DNA from: JBCCDY01 sp039030555
Lineage (GTDB): Bacteria > Bacteroidota > Bacteroidia > Cytophagales > Cyclobacteriaceae
Length of the DNA stretch: 64,000 nucleotides
Direction of reading: 5' to 3'
NCBI GenBank assembly: GCA_039030555.1
Contig: JBCCDY010000001.1
Location: 310,001-374,000, forward strand
Part shown: piece by piece, positions 1 through 9,543 of the stretch
How positions within the stretch are numbered: the stretch's first letter is position 1
Layout of the letters: every line of letters starts with the position of its first letter
Notes under the pieces: model-generated
Told to the model about the DNA's origin: nothing
Databases searched by the model: none
What the model saw: only the letters and a program-made list of their open reading frames with translations
Program-made: the position numbers and the translations under genes

Positions 1-2020
1 TGGTAAAAGTCCTATCAAAATACCGGGCATTAAACTGAAGGCCTTCTACATCCCTTAGTTTATGCCAAAAACCCTGAAACTTGGGCTGGCCCCATTTGTG
101 AGAGATCAAACCTATCAGCGCGCCATCGCCTTTGAAAAAAGCCTCGTCACGGTCGCGCGGTATTGGCTTATAAAGATTATGCCCTTTATCGTAGTCTGTA
201 TCCGTTTCAAATTTAGCCCACCTCCACTGATCGTCATGCCTGTCCCAATCGCCAATTAGTATATCAAATATCCTGGACTTCACTAATTGGTATTGGTCTA
301 CGGAGTGCTTACCATTTTTCTGAAGTTTCTCTATAAGATCAAGAGTACTAATAATTTCTTTCGAGTTGCCAAAATTGTCAAAGTCTTTACGGTTATCGTC
401 GGGTCGATCTTCAAACAAATAAAGTTTGTTCTTAAAGTCGTCCCTGTATTGTCCTAATCTGGGATCATCTGGTAAATAAAAGAGCTTGGCATTCGTATGG
501 TAAACACCAGCAGCCTCTGACATCTCTTTCAATCCCAGCACACCATAAGGATGATTAGCGGAAATCTGATCTACAATCACATCGGCAGCCACGGTCTCCC
601 TTAAAGCTACAGGTATGGCATACTGAGGAAACTTTTCAACCGACCTTAAAGAATAATCGTATTCGTTCTCTGTTTCCTCTAACCTCAGTGATATTGTTTG
701 CTGTCCGCCACCCTTTTTTTCAATGACAAGTCCACCTTTTTCTTTTCCTAAATCCAATACCGGAACATCGGAAATAACCGTTTCCCATTCTTTCCTATAA
801 TTATTTCCTGGTAAGCCTGGTTTTTTCTTATCCCTTTGATGTTTTTTAGTGGCAAAGGCATCAGCGGTTTGACCTGAATAATCCAAATCTTGGATAATGC
901 GCTCCTTTTCAGCATCTTCCAGAAGCTTCTTATTGTAAAGTCTTGTTTTGTAGATTGGTTCTTCTTTGCTTGTTTCCCACAGTTCCAACCAAACATCGCC
1001 ATTTTTATAGTAGTTGACTTTAGAGAATCCTATTATACCATAAGCGGCTGTGGCACCATTCCCACTTGCTGTAGGACTAGCAGACTCCAAAGAACCGGAT
1101 ATTACATAATGATCATCTTCATTTTCAAAATATTGAAATGACTTTTCCCTACTTGAAACATAAACTACATTTTCATGTACTTTGAAAACATTGGTTAATG
1201 CATCACTGAATATTTTAAACGATGGATTTGAAACATCGCTTATGCCACCAATCCATTTATTGTACAATACATAGAGAGAGCCTAGAACCGGAGGCAAAAA
1301 ATGTGTTTTTAAAGGGTAATATCCATTTGAAGGGCCATTGCTAAAAAGCGGATGGTAACCAGCTACAATGATTTTCTTATCGAAATTTTTTTTGATAACA
1401 TCGTTTAAAGCGATTAAAAAGTCATTTCCTGAAGATATATCGCACGATTGCTCCTCTCTACTGATTCTTTGCTGATTAAACCATCTTTGGGTATCGATGA
1501 TGATCATAACGATATCATCATTAATTGGAAGTTCAACAGGGCCAGGGCACCCTCCGTTGGGCAGGAATACATTAAGCTTTTCATTCCCATCGCCTAAAAA
1601 ATTCTCTATGAATTCCTCATAATGTTCAAGCCTTTTTTTTCCGATAAGACTTCCTCCATCCCATTCATTGCTTCCAGGTAAGACTACCGTATTTCCATTA
1701 AATTCTTTTATGAATCCATAGGAGTCTTTTAGTTGCTTTTCAAGTTCTACACGTTTTTTGATCTTAGCAGAATCAACCAGGCCGCCCTTAGGCGTATTGT
1801 CTCCTAATAAAACAAAAGTTGTTTTATCCTCTGATTGTGAAAGTTGCCTTTTTAGTACAGAGATATTATCCTTCGGGTTGTGAAGCCCGGAAACAAAAAT
1901 GAAGCTATGCTCCAAGTTCCCGTCAGACCCTTCCGATGTTTGCTGATTTGTGAAATGAGGCTTATAGTTAGCACAAGAACATAAGATCAATAGTAGAAAC
2001 AGCGAACCAAGTTTATCCAT
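1..2020 (-). CDS. Lipoprotein with degenerate metallophosphoesterase domain and kinase-like segment (partial, C-terminus outside window)
   Basis: At least 673 residues; the 3' end is cut by the window edge. The ATG at 2018-2020 starts a lipoprotein signal with lipobox LCSC (Cys16). Residues about 38-310 follow the calcineurin-like phosphoesterase layout of a Bacteroidota family: a GDN segment (73-75), a position where GNHDW is expected (here GSNEW, 116-120), a GYHPLFSNG segment (221-229), and SSREKSFQYF (289-298) where a GHEH-type motif is expected, followed by VISGS. Several metal ligands are therefore missing, so I expect weak or no phosphoesterase activity. Residues about 430-640 contain GDWDRH (590-595) and, 25 residues on, PRDRDEAFF with Asp623 and Asp625. 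This spacing resembles the catalytic-loop and metal-binding pair of CotH/FAM20-like kinases; that reading is my inference. In related proteins I recall an outer-membrane barrel at the C-terminus, which would lie outside the window. Confidence 0.7.
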   Translation of the reverse strand, partial: MDKLGSLFLLLILCSCANYKPHFTNQQTSEGSDGNLEHSFIFVSGLHNPKDNISVLKRQLSQSEDKTTFVLLGDNTPKGGLVDSAKIKKRVELEKQLKDSYGFIKEFNGNTVVLPGSNEWDGGSLIGKKRLEHYEEFIENFLGDGNEKLNVFLPNGGCPGPVELPINDDIVMIIIDTQRWFNQQRISREEQSCDISSGNDFLIALNDVIKKNFDKKIIVAGYHPLFSNGPSNGYYPLKTHFLPPVLGSLYVLYNKWIGGISDVSNPSFKIFSDALTNVFKVHENVVYVSSREKSFQYFENEDDHYVISGSLESASPTASGNGATAAYGIIGFSKVNYYKNGDVWLELWETSKEEPIYKTRLYNKKLLEDAEKERIIQDLDYSGQTADAFATKKHQRDKKKPGLPGNNYRKEWETVISDVPVLDLGKEKGGLVIEKKGGGQQTISLRLEETENEYDYSLRSVEKFPQYAIPVALRETVAADVIVDQISANHPYGVLGLKEMSEAAGVYHTNAKLFYLPDDPRLGQYRDDFKNKLYLFEDRPDDNRKDFDNFGNSKEIISTLDLIEKLQKNGKHSVDQYQLVKSRIFDILIGDWDRHDDQWRWAKFETDTDYDKGHNLYKPIPRDRDEAFFKGDGALIGLISHKWGQPKFQGFWHKLRDVEGLQFNARYFDRTFT

Positions 2021-2179
2021 TATTTTAATTTCCTTACTTAAAAAAATAAGTTAGGAAATATCTTCGAATTCCTGTTGTATACCAAGCACGTCTAGGATAT
2101 TCTTGCCCTGATTTGAGAATTAATTATAAGAAGCGTAAAGGCTACACTTTAACTGATCGCTCTGTGTATAAGCAAGTCT

Positions 2180-3979
2180 TTAAATCAAATACTCTTTTTC
2201 TTCTTTGATAGTCATCTTGCCTTCTGAGTTCAGTCTTTCGCTTAGATATTTTGTTTTCGGAATCTCATAAGCAAAAAAGAATTCCATCGTTTTAATTTTA
2301 CTTGTGAGAAAAGCTTTTTCTTCATCATTTGAGGCTGATGGTAATTTTTCAGAAGCGATTCTGGCCATTTTTATCCACTGCCACCCCACGGTGATCAAGC
2401 TGAACATTTCCAGGTATAGATTGGCATCTGCAAGATATTCTTCTATACGCCCATCCATGGCTATTTTACCTAGTGACCTAGTAATTTTTATGAGGTTATC
2501 CAGTTCCGTCTGAAGACGCTCTGCTGAGGGTTTAACTGAATCCACAGAAAGTCCTTTTTCAATCTCTTCTTTAACTTCCTTATAGAAAAGCTCTACTGCT
2601 TTCCCATTCTCCAGCATCACTTTTCTTCCCAATAAGTCCTGCGACTGTATTCCGGTTGTTCCTTCGTAAATAGCCGTTATCCTGATATCACGTGCTAGCT
2701 GCTCAAGAGGAAAGTCTGAACAGTATCCCGCTCCTCCAAGAACCTGCATTCCCTGGTTCACCGATTGAATTCCTGCCTCAGTAGGATAGACTTTTACGAT
2801 TGGGGTAAGCAGATCAAGAATTAGATTATAGTTATGCTTCTCATCACCTTCCGTTACCTTTTCCAAATCTGCATATTTGCAACATTCTAAAACCAGGCTT
2901 AATGACCCTTCAACAACCGCTTTTTGGAAGAAAAGCATTCTTCGGACATCCGCATGGTTGATGATCAATGTTTGTGGATCATTGATATTCCTTGATCCTG
3001 CCGGTCTTCCCTGAGGCCTTTCCTTCGCATATTCCAGAGATGCATAATAAGCAGCCGAAGCGATCGCTGCTCCACTAATTCCAACCCCAATCCGGGCTTC
3101 GTTCATCATTTGAAACATATAGGGAAGCCCTTTATTAGCTTCGCCAACAAGAAAACCAACACAATCATCCTTTTCACCCATGATCAAATGCGTAGTCGCA
3201 TACCCATGCTGTCCCATTTTATGAAACAAGCCAGCGGTCGTTACGTCATTGAAAACATGTTCTTCATTTTCCTCCCTAAATTTTGGTACAATAAAGAGTG
3301 AAATACCTTTTGTTCCTTTAGGAGCCCCATCAATTCGAGCCAGCATCAGATGGATAAAATTATCTGCCGCATCGTGATCACCTGCTGAAATGTAAATCTT
3401 TTGACCTTTAATCTTATATGAGCCGTCACTCTGAGGGGTCGCAGAAGTAGTGATATCAGAAAGTGAGCTTCCGGCTTGGGGTTCTGTTAGTGCCATTGTT
3501 CCCTGCCATTCCCCTGAAGTCATTTTAGTAACATACTGGTCTTTTTGTTCCTGTGAGCCAAAATTGGCGATCAACCTGGAAGCACCTCCAGTTAATAAAT
3601 AATAGCCTGCTGCCGAATTATTTGCAGCTTCATAAATAAACTCGGCCACACTTTGTACCATCTGAGGTAATTGCATACCACCATCTTCGTAAGAATACAT
3701 CGCTCCAATCCAGCCACCAGCACCCAGTTCCTTTATGTAATCCTTTATTTTAGGATGGACATAAACCTTTCCGTCTTCATACTTGGTACCAAACCGATCC
3801 ATATCGACCAAAGAAGGAAATAGATGTGTATCTGCTATTTGCTTGGCAGACTGGATCATCAGGTCTATAGACTCCTTATTGTATTCAGAATAGTAATCGT
3901 ATTCTTTGAGGGAATCCGCCTGATGAACATCGAAAAGCGTAAAATATAAGTTCCTAAGGTTGATATACTCTTTTGCCAT
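2180..3979 (-). CDS. Acyl-CoA dehydrogenase (about 600-residue type)
   Basis: 599 residues when started at the ATG at 3977-3979, where the protein begins MAKEYINLRN after a purine-rich stretch. An open extension to 4135 runs through the prfC promoter and has no family similarity, so I leave it out. The flavin-binding signature ALTEPQAGSS lies near residue 165, the motif ERPQGRP in the middle domain, and the C-terminal core motif GGAGYCSDFPLEQLARD near residue 430 is followed by YEGTTGIQSQDLLGRK. The length and the extra C-terminal helical domain of about 120 residues fit the long FadE-like acyl-CoA dehydrogenases that oxidise acyl-CoA in the first step of beta-oxidation with FAD. It stands alone, divergent from prfC. 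Chain-length preference cannot be told from the sequence. Confidence 0.93.
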   Translation of the reverse strand: MAKEYINLRNLYFTLFDVHQADSLKEYDYYSEYNKESIDLMIQSAKQIADTHLFPSLVDMDRFGTKYEDGKVYVHPKIKDYIKELGAGGWIGAMYSYEDGGMQLPQMVQSVAEFIYEAANNSAAGYYLLTGGASRLIANFGSQEQKDQYVTKMTSGEWQGTMALTEPQAGSSLSDITTSATPQSDGSYKIKGQKIYISAGDHDAADNFIHLMLARIDGAPKGTKGISLFIVPKFREENEEHVFNDVTTAGLFHKMGQHGYATTHLIMGEKDDCVGFLVGEANKGLPYMFQMMNEARIGVGISGAAIASAAYYASLEYAKERPQGRPAGSRNINDPQTLIINHADVRRMLFFQKAVVEGSLSLVLECCKYADLEKVTEGDEKHNYNLILDLLTPIVKVYPTEAGIQSVNQGMQVLGGAGYCSDFPLEQLARDIRITAIYEGTTGIQSQDLLGRKVMLENGKAVELFYKEVKEEIEKGLSVDSVKPSAERLQTELDNLIKITRSLGKIAMDGRIEEYLADANLYLEMFSLITVGWQWIKMARIASEKLPSASNDEEKAFLTSKIKTMEFFFAYEIPKTKYLSERLNSEGKMTIKEEKEYLI

Positions 3980-4062
3980 TTTTTCGTCTTTTGAAGATTT
4001 GACTAATATATTCAAACCGTTTGTTGTTTGCCACAGAGACTCCGAATAAATCAGATATTCGC

Positions 4063-4070
4063 TACCTTTG
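4063..4070 (+). promoter_or_regulatory. Bacteroidota -7 box upstream of prfC
   Basis: TACCTTTG matches the Bacteroidota sigma-ABfr -7 consensus TAnnTTTG exactly and sits 21 bases before the ATG at 4092. A TTG at 4068 inside this box is in frame with prfC but would lie upstream of the transcript start, so the box also helps choose the ATG. I see no good -33 TTTG at the right spacing. Confidence 0.6.
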
Positions 4071-4091
4071 CGCCCAATTTTTAAGATTCTT

Positions 4092-5672
4092 ATGGAGTTG
4101 GTTAAAGAAATAGAGCGAAGAAAAACATTTGGCATTATCAGTCACCCCGATGCAGGAAAGACTACATTGACTGAAAAGCTTTTACTTTTTGGTGGTGCAA
4201 TCCAAAAAGCAGGAGCCGTTAAGTCCAATAAAATCAAGAACCATGCGCATTCCGATTTTATGGAGATTGAGAAGCAGCGTGGTATATCCGTTGCCACTTC
4301 CGTGATGGGGTTTGATTATGATGGTGTAAAAATCAACTTATTAGATACTCCCGGTCACCAGGATTTCGCTGAAGATACCTACCGAACACTTACTGCGGTA
4401 GATAGTGTGGTGATGGTTATTGATTGTGTGAAAGGAGTGGAAGCTCAGACTGAAAAATTGATGGAAGTATGCCGAATGAGAAGCACTCCGGTCATCTCGT
4501 TTATAAACAAACTTGACCGTGAGGGTAGAGACCCTTTCGATCTTCTGGATGAAATTGAAAACAAACTAAGCATTCAGGTTCGGCCATTAAGCTGGCCCAT
4601 CAGCATGGGTAAAAGCTTTAAAGGTGTTTATAGCTTATTCAATAAAGAATTGGTGCTTTTTCAGCCCAGTAGAACGGAATTATCTGATGAGGTCGTTAAG
4701 ATCAAAGATATTAATGACCCTAAGCTCAATGAACTGGTGGGAGAAGCTAATGCAGAGAAATTAAGGGAAGATGTAGAATTGGTGGAAGGTGTTTACCCTC
4801 CTTTTGAGGTGGAAGAATACCTATCGGGTAAACTGGCTCCTGTTTTCTTTGGAAGTGCGGTAAACAACTTTGGTGTAAAAGAGCTATTGGATAGCTTCTT
4901 GAAAATTGCTCCAATGCCTAGGCCAAGGGAAACGGAAGAGCGCATGATAAAGCCCGATGAGGATAAATTCAGTGGATTTATTTTTAAGATCCATGCTAAT
5001 ATGGATCCTAAACACCGTAACAGAATAGCCTTTTTGAGGGTTTGCTCTGGAAAATTTCAAAGGACAAGTAATTATTATCACGTTCGTGCCGACAAGAAAT
5101 TCCGTTTCTCAAATGCAACAGCCTTCATGGCACAAGAAAAAGAAACGATCGATGAGGCTTTTCCAGGCGATATTGTGGGCCTTTATGATACCGGAAACCT
5201 TAAAATAGGAGATACTCTTTCTGAAGGAGAAAAAGGTTTATACAAGGGTATTCCAAGCTTTTCCCCTGAAATCTTCAAAGAGGTTATCAATAAAGACGCC
5301 ATGAAAACCAAGCAGCTGGAGAAAGGGCTAAATCAGCTTATGGAAGAGGGTGTTGCCCAGCTTTTTACCTATGAGATGGGAGCCAGAAAAGTTGTTGGCG
5401 TTGTCGGTAACCTTCAGTTCGAAGTGATTCAGCATAGGCTGAAAAATGAATATGGTGCCAGTTGTGGCTTTGTCGGCGTAAATCTTCATAAGGCCTGCTG
5501 GATAAGCAGTAACGACCGAAAGAAACTGAATGAGTTCATCGATTCAAAATATAGGCATATCGCTAAGGATAAAGATGGAAATCTTGTTTTTATGGCTGAA
5601 ACCAAAGCTTGGCTCCAGATGGTTCAGGATAATTATCCTGATATAGAATTTCACTTTACCTCAGAATTTTAA
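4092..5672 (+). CDS. prfC: Peptide chain release factor 3
   Basis: 526 residues, close to the usual 525-530 of RF3. It is a translational GTPase that recycles RF1 and RF2 after termination on the ribosome. The G1 loop SHPDAGKTT is at residues 17-25, the switch region has KQRGISVATSV, G3 is DTPGHQD and G4 is NKLD. The C-terminal region MEEGVAQLF...GVVGNLQFEVIQHRL is typical of RF3 rather than EF-G or TypA. The ATG start at 4092 gives the family N-terminus MELVKEIERRKTF. The gene is monocistronic with its own promoter box at 4063 and is divergent from the acyl-CoA dehydrogenase gene. No anomaly seen. Confidence 0.97.
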   Translation: MELVKEIERRKTFGIISHPDAGKTTLTEKLLLFGGAIQKAGAVKSNKIKNHAHSDFMEIEKQRGISVATSVMGFDYDGVKINLLDTPGHQDFAEDTYRTLTAVDSVVMVIDCVKGVEAQTEKLMEVCRMRSTPVISFINKLDREGRDPFDLLDEIENKLSIQVRPLSWPISMGKSFKGVYSLFNKELVLFQPSRTELSDEVVKIKDINDPKLNELVGEANAEKLREDVELVEGVYPPFEVEEYLSGKLAPVFFGSAVNNFGVKELLDSFLKIAPMPRPRETEERMIKPDEDKFSGFIFKIHANMDPKHRNRIAFLRVCSGKFQRTSNYYHVRADKKFRFSNATAFMAQEKETIDEAFPGDIVGLYDTGNLKIGDTLSEGEKGLYKGIPSFSPEIFKEVINKDAMKTKQLEKGLNQLMEEGVAQLFTYEMGARKVVGVVGNLQFEVIQHRLKNEYGASCGFVGVNLHKACWISSNDRKKLNEFIDSKYRHIAKDKDGNLVFMAETKAWLQMVQDNYPDIEFHFTSEF

Positions 5673-5854
5673 TTGATAACATTAAAAAAACCTTAATTAG
5701 CCTCTTTATTCGTTAGTAATTCATCTACTTCGTCAAAATCTGATGTAAGATCAAATCAAATACGTTTAAAATCTAATTGCCACGGTATCGGTAATAATTT
5801 TTATTCTTGTATTTGTGCTGTTATATGATCGGAAGCTGAAGAAATATTTAGAAT

Positions 5855-7825
5855 ATGGGTTTGAGGCTATTCTTATTTGCCATACTGCTCTCCGGGCTTC
5901 CACTTTTAATGTGGTCTCAGAGTTCTACAAATTACACTGGCGATTTTTCATTTGATCAATATTCAGGCATAGCAGATTTCCAGTTTCTATTAGATGAAGG
6001 AGATACTATACTGAACGGCCCTTTTAGTTTTGAACAAATGGACTTGAAAAGGCTCATCAATGAAAGTGACGCTTTTTTGTCCTTTTCGGGCAGTTTTCAA
6101 GATGGTATTCCTAATGGTGACTGGAAATTTAAACTAGGTGATTTTCAATTGGCCGATAGCACTGCATTCTCACAGAATTTCTATTTATCAGCTATTGATG
6201 GTGTACTAAATGAATCCCGTGGATTTATCAAAACCGGAAAACTCGACGGTCAATGGATCCTCAAAACACATCGCTTAGAATCTTCTAAAAAAAGAGATCT
6301 CCTTTTTGAGAGTGAATTCCTTTTTAACGAAGGAGTTCCTATGCAGGATTTTCGAATTGCAAATAGCAATTCATCATTACTGGGAAGGTTTCTAAGGGAT
6401 GGTTTAGCGCATGATGTATGGTCGCTCTATTCAAATAATACTATTGGTGTTGCAGAGAGCTGGTATTTTAATGCGGGTTTACTCGAAAAGATCATAATCA
6501 AACGAAGTGACTCCTTAGATACTTTAAGACTTTATTCAGAAGTTAATGAAGAAGAAAAAATAATCGGTTTTGACCAACAGTATTTCGATATTCTTCAATT
6601 GCATCATGAGCTTTACGCTACTGAAGACTCTTCATCACAAACCGTTGCATTTCCGAAGGGCGCCATAGCCCTTTTTAATCAGAACATTGAGCATTATCAA
6701 CAAGTCGTAGGGCTGATTTTAGCTTTGAATAACACAAATATAATGCCTGAATTCAAGGTTAAGGTTCCTTATATGCCTTTATCAGAAGAGGAAATAATTC
6801 TAATGGATTCGATAAAGGTGCTTCTAAGAAGATCTGTCGTTTTAAGTGAGGAGCTTTCAAAAAACCCACAGCTAAACATTCTAAAATTAGCTGAACCAGA
6901 AGTATCCTTTTTAATTCAGAGCATAAAAGACATCTCGAAATACTGGCTTGATGGGATTAACAATATTGTGAAATATTCCGAGCAAGGCCTTCTTGCTTAT
7001 GTTTCCAGAGAGGATTTGGTAAATAAAATACGTGAAAGCAAAAGTATGTCTACTTCCTTTTCTGTAAACTATCTGGCTACAGATACTACGGAAAGTAAAG
7101 TGTTCGAAGGTCCCGATAGCGGTATGGTGATTCCTAAAGCACAGGGGTTATCTTTTTTAAAGATTTTTTCGGAGTATACCCTTAAAAGCTTACAGTTCAT
7201 TGATCAGCAGCTTAGGCAGAAAGTGACAGATCGTGAACGAGAAGAAGAGCTAGACGAATTGGAAAATGGACTCTATCTGCAAATTGAGCATTTGAACCAA
7301 TCGATAGACTCTTTAAAAGAATTATCTGATATCACACAAAGTCAGACGCTTCAAGGTATTAAAAGTACCATCGCCGGTTTATCCAGGGCATACTCATTGT
7401 CTGAAAATGATGTATCTAAACCTGAAAGAGCAAGACAATTATCCGATTGCTTTAATAAAACAGATATTCTTATACAGCTGGTTTCTGAAATTCCTGAAAG
7501 CACGGAGCGTATAGAGCAGGTTTATACAGAAGAGGTTTGGAATCCTTTCACTTCTACGATTATGAAGGAGGATCTCAAGAGAAACATTCTAAAATCGTAT
7601 AAGACTAAGCTTATGCCTTATTTAAGCAAATCAATAGGATCGGGCCTGACTTGTGAAAATATTGAATACTGGACTTATCTCCTGAAGAATACAGAACCCA
7701 GAATGCTTGCATTGGTTGAGGAGAGCACCAAAAAGATAGAGAAAAAGCTTAAAAAAGAGGATAATCCAGAGGAGATTTTATCTCTGTTAAGTATTGCACC
7801 ATCTAAAGATGCTTCTGAAGAATGA
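5855..7825 (+). CDS. Secreted protein with N-terminal MORN-like repeats and long helical C-terminus, unknown function
   Basis: 656 residues. A signal peptide covers residues 1-21 (hydrophobic core then MWSQS). Residues about 25-230 hold repeated segments of the form G.F.dG.pnGdW.f (for example GSFQDGIPNGDWKF and GFIKTGKLDGQWIL), which resemble the YwqK/MORN type of antitoxin-like repeats found in many Bacteroidota envelope proteins. Residues about 280-650 are charged and predicted largely helical, with a coiled-coil-like stretch around 450-480 rich in RE and EEL. There is no lipobox and no obvious membrane anchor, so I expect a periplasmic or secreted protein. Its stop overlaps the next start (ATGA), and the third gene of the operon also carries MORN repeats. 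I do not recognise a named family for the C-terminal part. Confidence 0.75.
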   Translation: MGLRLFLFAILLSGLPLLMWSQSSTNYTGDFSFDQYSGIADFQFLLDEGDTILNGPFSFEQMDLKRLINESDAFLSFSGSFQDGIPNGDWKFKLGDFQLADSTAFSQNFYLSAIDGVLNESRGFIKTGKLDGQWILKTHRLESSKKRDLLFESEFLFNEGVPMQDFRIANSNSSLLGRFLRDGLAHDVWSLYSNNTIGVAESWYFNAGLLEKIIIKRSDSLDTLRLYSEVNEEEKIIGFDQQYFDILQLHHELYATEDSSSQTVAFPKGAIALFNQNIEHYQQVVGLILALNNTNIMPEFKVKVPYMPLSEEEIILMDSIKVLLRRSVVLSEELSKNPQLNILKLAEPEVSFLIQSIKDISKYWLDGINNIVKYSEQGLLAYVSREDLVNKIRESKSMSTSFSVNYLATDTTESKVFEGPDSGMVIPKAQGLSFLKIFSEYTLKSLQFIDQQLRQKVTDREREEELDELENGLYLQIEHLNQSIDSLKELSDITQSQTLQGIKSTIAGLSRAYSLSENDVSKPERARQLSDCFNKTDILIQLVSEIPESTERIEQVYTEEVWNPFTSTIMKEDLKRNILKSYKTKLMPYLSKSIGSGLTCENIEYWTYLLKNTEPRMLALVEESTKKIEKKLKKEDNPEEILSLLSIAPSKDASEE

Positions 7826-8643
7826 GGCCAGCTAGAAAATATGTTTTATTACTAACCGGCCTTCTTCTAGTCGTACTACACGCTAGAAGTCAGGAAGAGG
7901 AGCAACTACCCAGAAGGTCAGAATTTAAAGATCCTGTTACTCTGTTCTGGTTTAATACCTATGGTAATATTAGAATTTCCAAACATCTATTCTGGGTGGC
8001 TCAAACTCATTTCAGAAGACAAGAAAGTAGAAACACGGAATTCATCGGGCAATGGAACCAGATCTACAACAGACATGCTATAGGTTATATATTTTCTAAA
8101 AATTTAACTGCGAGTCTTGGTGGTGTTTTACGGGTGAACTTTAACACGGATGAAGATGAAGGAGAGCGAAGAACCGTTCCCGAATGGCGAATCTGGCACC
8201 AATATCAATTTGCAATTCCATTTCCGAGGTTGGTGGTGTACCATAGATTAAGGGTAGAGCATCGTTGGACTCAAGGGTTCGCTGACGATAGTGACTACAT
8301 TTTTCGAAATAGATGGAGGTATATGTTCAGGATGAAAATCCCGATCAACAGGCCTAAACTTTCGTCTAATACTTTTTACATCGGCCCGGAGGCCGAACTT
8401 ATTATGCAGAGTGGAAGGGCCGTAGTAGATAGTCCAATGGAAGATCTTCGCTTACATACTTCATTTGGGTATATCATCAACCCCAGAGTTACCATAGCTT
8501 CAGGTTTTATGTACTCTTTCGGTCAGGACCTCAATGACGGTGGTTCTTTTAAACAAAATTATACTTTGCGATTTCATGTTTATTTTTCTCCAGATATTAG
8601 AAAAGTAAAGGACAAATTACCATCTATCCACTTAAATGAGTGA
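7822..8643 (+). CDS. DUF2490-family outer-membrane beta-barrel protein
   Basis: 273 residues. A signal peptide (residues 1-23, ending HARSQEEE) is followed by repeated amphipathic strands with alternating aromatic residues: FWFNTYGNIRI, LFWVAQTHFRRQ, YHRLRVEHRW and FRNRWRYMFRMKI. This pattern, the length, and strand features such as RxExRW fit the DUF2490 family of predicted outer-membrane barrels. No substrate is known for the family. It starts inside the last codons of the preceding MORN-like gene (4-base overlap) and is followed 18 bases later by a MORN protein, so the three are almost certainly translated from one transcript and may act together at the envelope. Confidence 0.75.
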   Translation: MRPARKYVLLLTGLLLVVLHARSQEEEQLPRRSEFKDPVTLFWFNTYGNIRISKHLFWVAQTHFRRQESRNTEFIGQWNQIYNRHAIGYIFSKNLTASLGGVLRVNFNTDEDEGERRTVPEWRIWHQYQFAIPFPRLVVYHRLRVEHRWTQGFADDSDYIFRNRWRYMFRMKIPINRPKLSSNTFYIGPEAELIMQSGRAVVDSPMEDLRLHTSFGYIINPRVTIASGFMYSFGQDLNDGGSFKQNYTLRFHVYFSPDIRKVKDKLPSIHLNE

Positions 8644-8661
8644 ACCTAAAAACTCCTTATT

Positions 8662-9519
8662 ATGGTAAAGAAGAGTAAAGTTAAAATCGCAGCATATGCA
8701 AGTCTCGTCATTTTTGCCCTACTTTTCATTTTTACTTTCAACCAGATAAATACACTTAATGAAGCCTTGCGGACAAACAAAGAGAAAATAAATCTTTTAG
8801 GTAAAGAAGCTTCCTTATTCCAGCAGCTCACTGAAGTAGACTCCATAATGCTGGAAGGTAATCATAAGGCAGCGGTAGAAGCTTACAAGGAGTTAATCGC
8901 TTCAAACGCAAACAATAGAGTGATAGAAATTCGCCTTGGTCTAGCAGAGCGGTATCTTCTCTTGGAAGACAGTCTGCTTAATAAAGACTATCAAGCTATT
9001 GATACCGTTGAAAGAAGCGTTACTGACAAGAATATTGCGAGCGAGCGAGTTCCCTTAAGATCATACGATTCTATGAATTTTGCTTTAAGAAAAGCGCAGG
9101 AGCAAATTTCAATGCTTATGAATCAGCTTGAGAATAAGTCTTTTGGAGAATTTCTTGAATTCAGTAGTAAAGAAGGAAATCTCATTACTTATGTTGGGCA
9201 GGTAAAAGGCGGAAAAGCGAATGGAAAAGGCGTTGCTATTTATAGTACGGGGAGTCGCTATGATGGGCAATGGAAGCAGAATCAACGACACGGAAAAGGA
9301 ACGTTTTACTGGCCTGATGGTCAACATTACGTAGGCGATTACAAAAACGACCAAAGGAGTGGAGAAGGCACTTATTACTGGCCTGACGGAAAGAAGTTTG
9401 TAGGTGGTTGGAAGAATGATTTAAGAAGCGGAAATGGTGTATTCTACGATCCGGATAATGAGATAATTGCTAGAGGCGTTTGGGAAAAAGACGAATTAGT
9501 TAAGAAAATGAAAAAATAA
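8662..9519 (+). CDS. Membrane-anchored MORN-repeat protein
   Basis: 285 residues. A single N-terminal membrane segment (about residues 9-29, AAYASLVIFALLFIF) is followed by a helical region of about 140 residues that reads like a TPR or coiled-coil spacer. Four MORN repeats lie between about residue 175 and 265, recognisable by Y.G.W....r.G.G.fyWpdG: YDGQWKQNQRHGKGTFYW, YVGDYKNDQRSGEGTYYW and FVGGWKNDLRSGNGVFY. MORN repeats usually act as lipid- or protein-contact surfaces. The signal is uncleaved in appearance (no AXA or lipobox), so I place it in the inner membrane with the repeats in the periplasm, although the opposite topology is possible. It is the last gene of the three-gene operon. 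Confidence 0.8.
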   Translation: MVKKSKVKIAAYASLVIFALLFIFTFNQINTLNEALRTNKEKINLLGKEASLFQQLTEVDSIMLEGNHKAAVEAYKELIASNANNRVIEIRLGLAERYLLLEDSLLNKDYQAIDTVERSVTDKNIASERVPLRSYDSMNFALRKAQEQISMLMNQLENKSFGEFLEFSSKEGNLITYVGQVKGGKANGKGVAIYSTGSRYDGQWKQNQRHGKGTFYWPDGQHYVGDYKNDQRSGEGTYYWPDGKKFVGGWKNDLRSGNGVFYDPDNEIIARGVWEKDELVKKMKK

Positions 9520-9543
9520 TTCAAGCTCTACCAAAGTCCATTT

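Noticed and set aside
2050..2208. A 52-codon open frame on the plus strand between the phosphoesterase-like gene and the acyl-CoA dehydrogenase, with a protein-like, Lys- and Tyr-rich product.
   Set aside because: No start codon, no family I recognise, and its end overlaps the acyl-CoA dehydrogenase gene by 29 bases. It may be a decayed gene end, but the sequence alone does not show that.
3980..4135. N-terminal extension of the acyl-CoA dehydrogenase frame to an upstream ATG.
   Set aside because: It runs through the prfC promoter box and the beginning of prfC, has no family similarity, and the internal ATG at 3979 gives the usual start.
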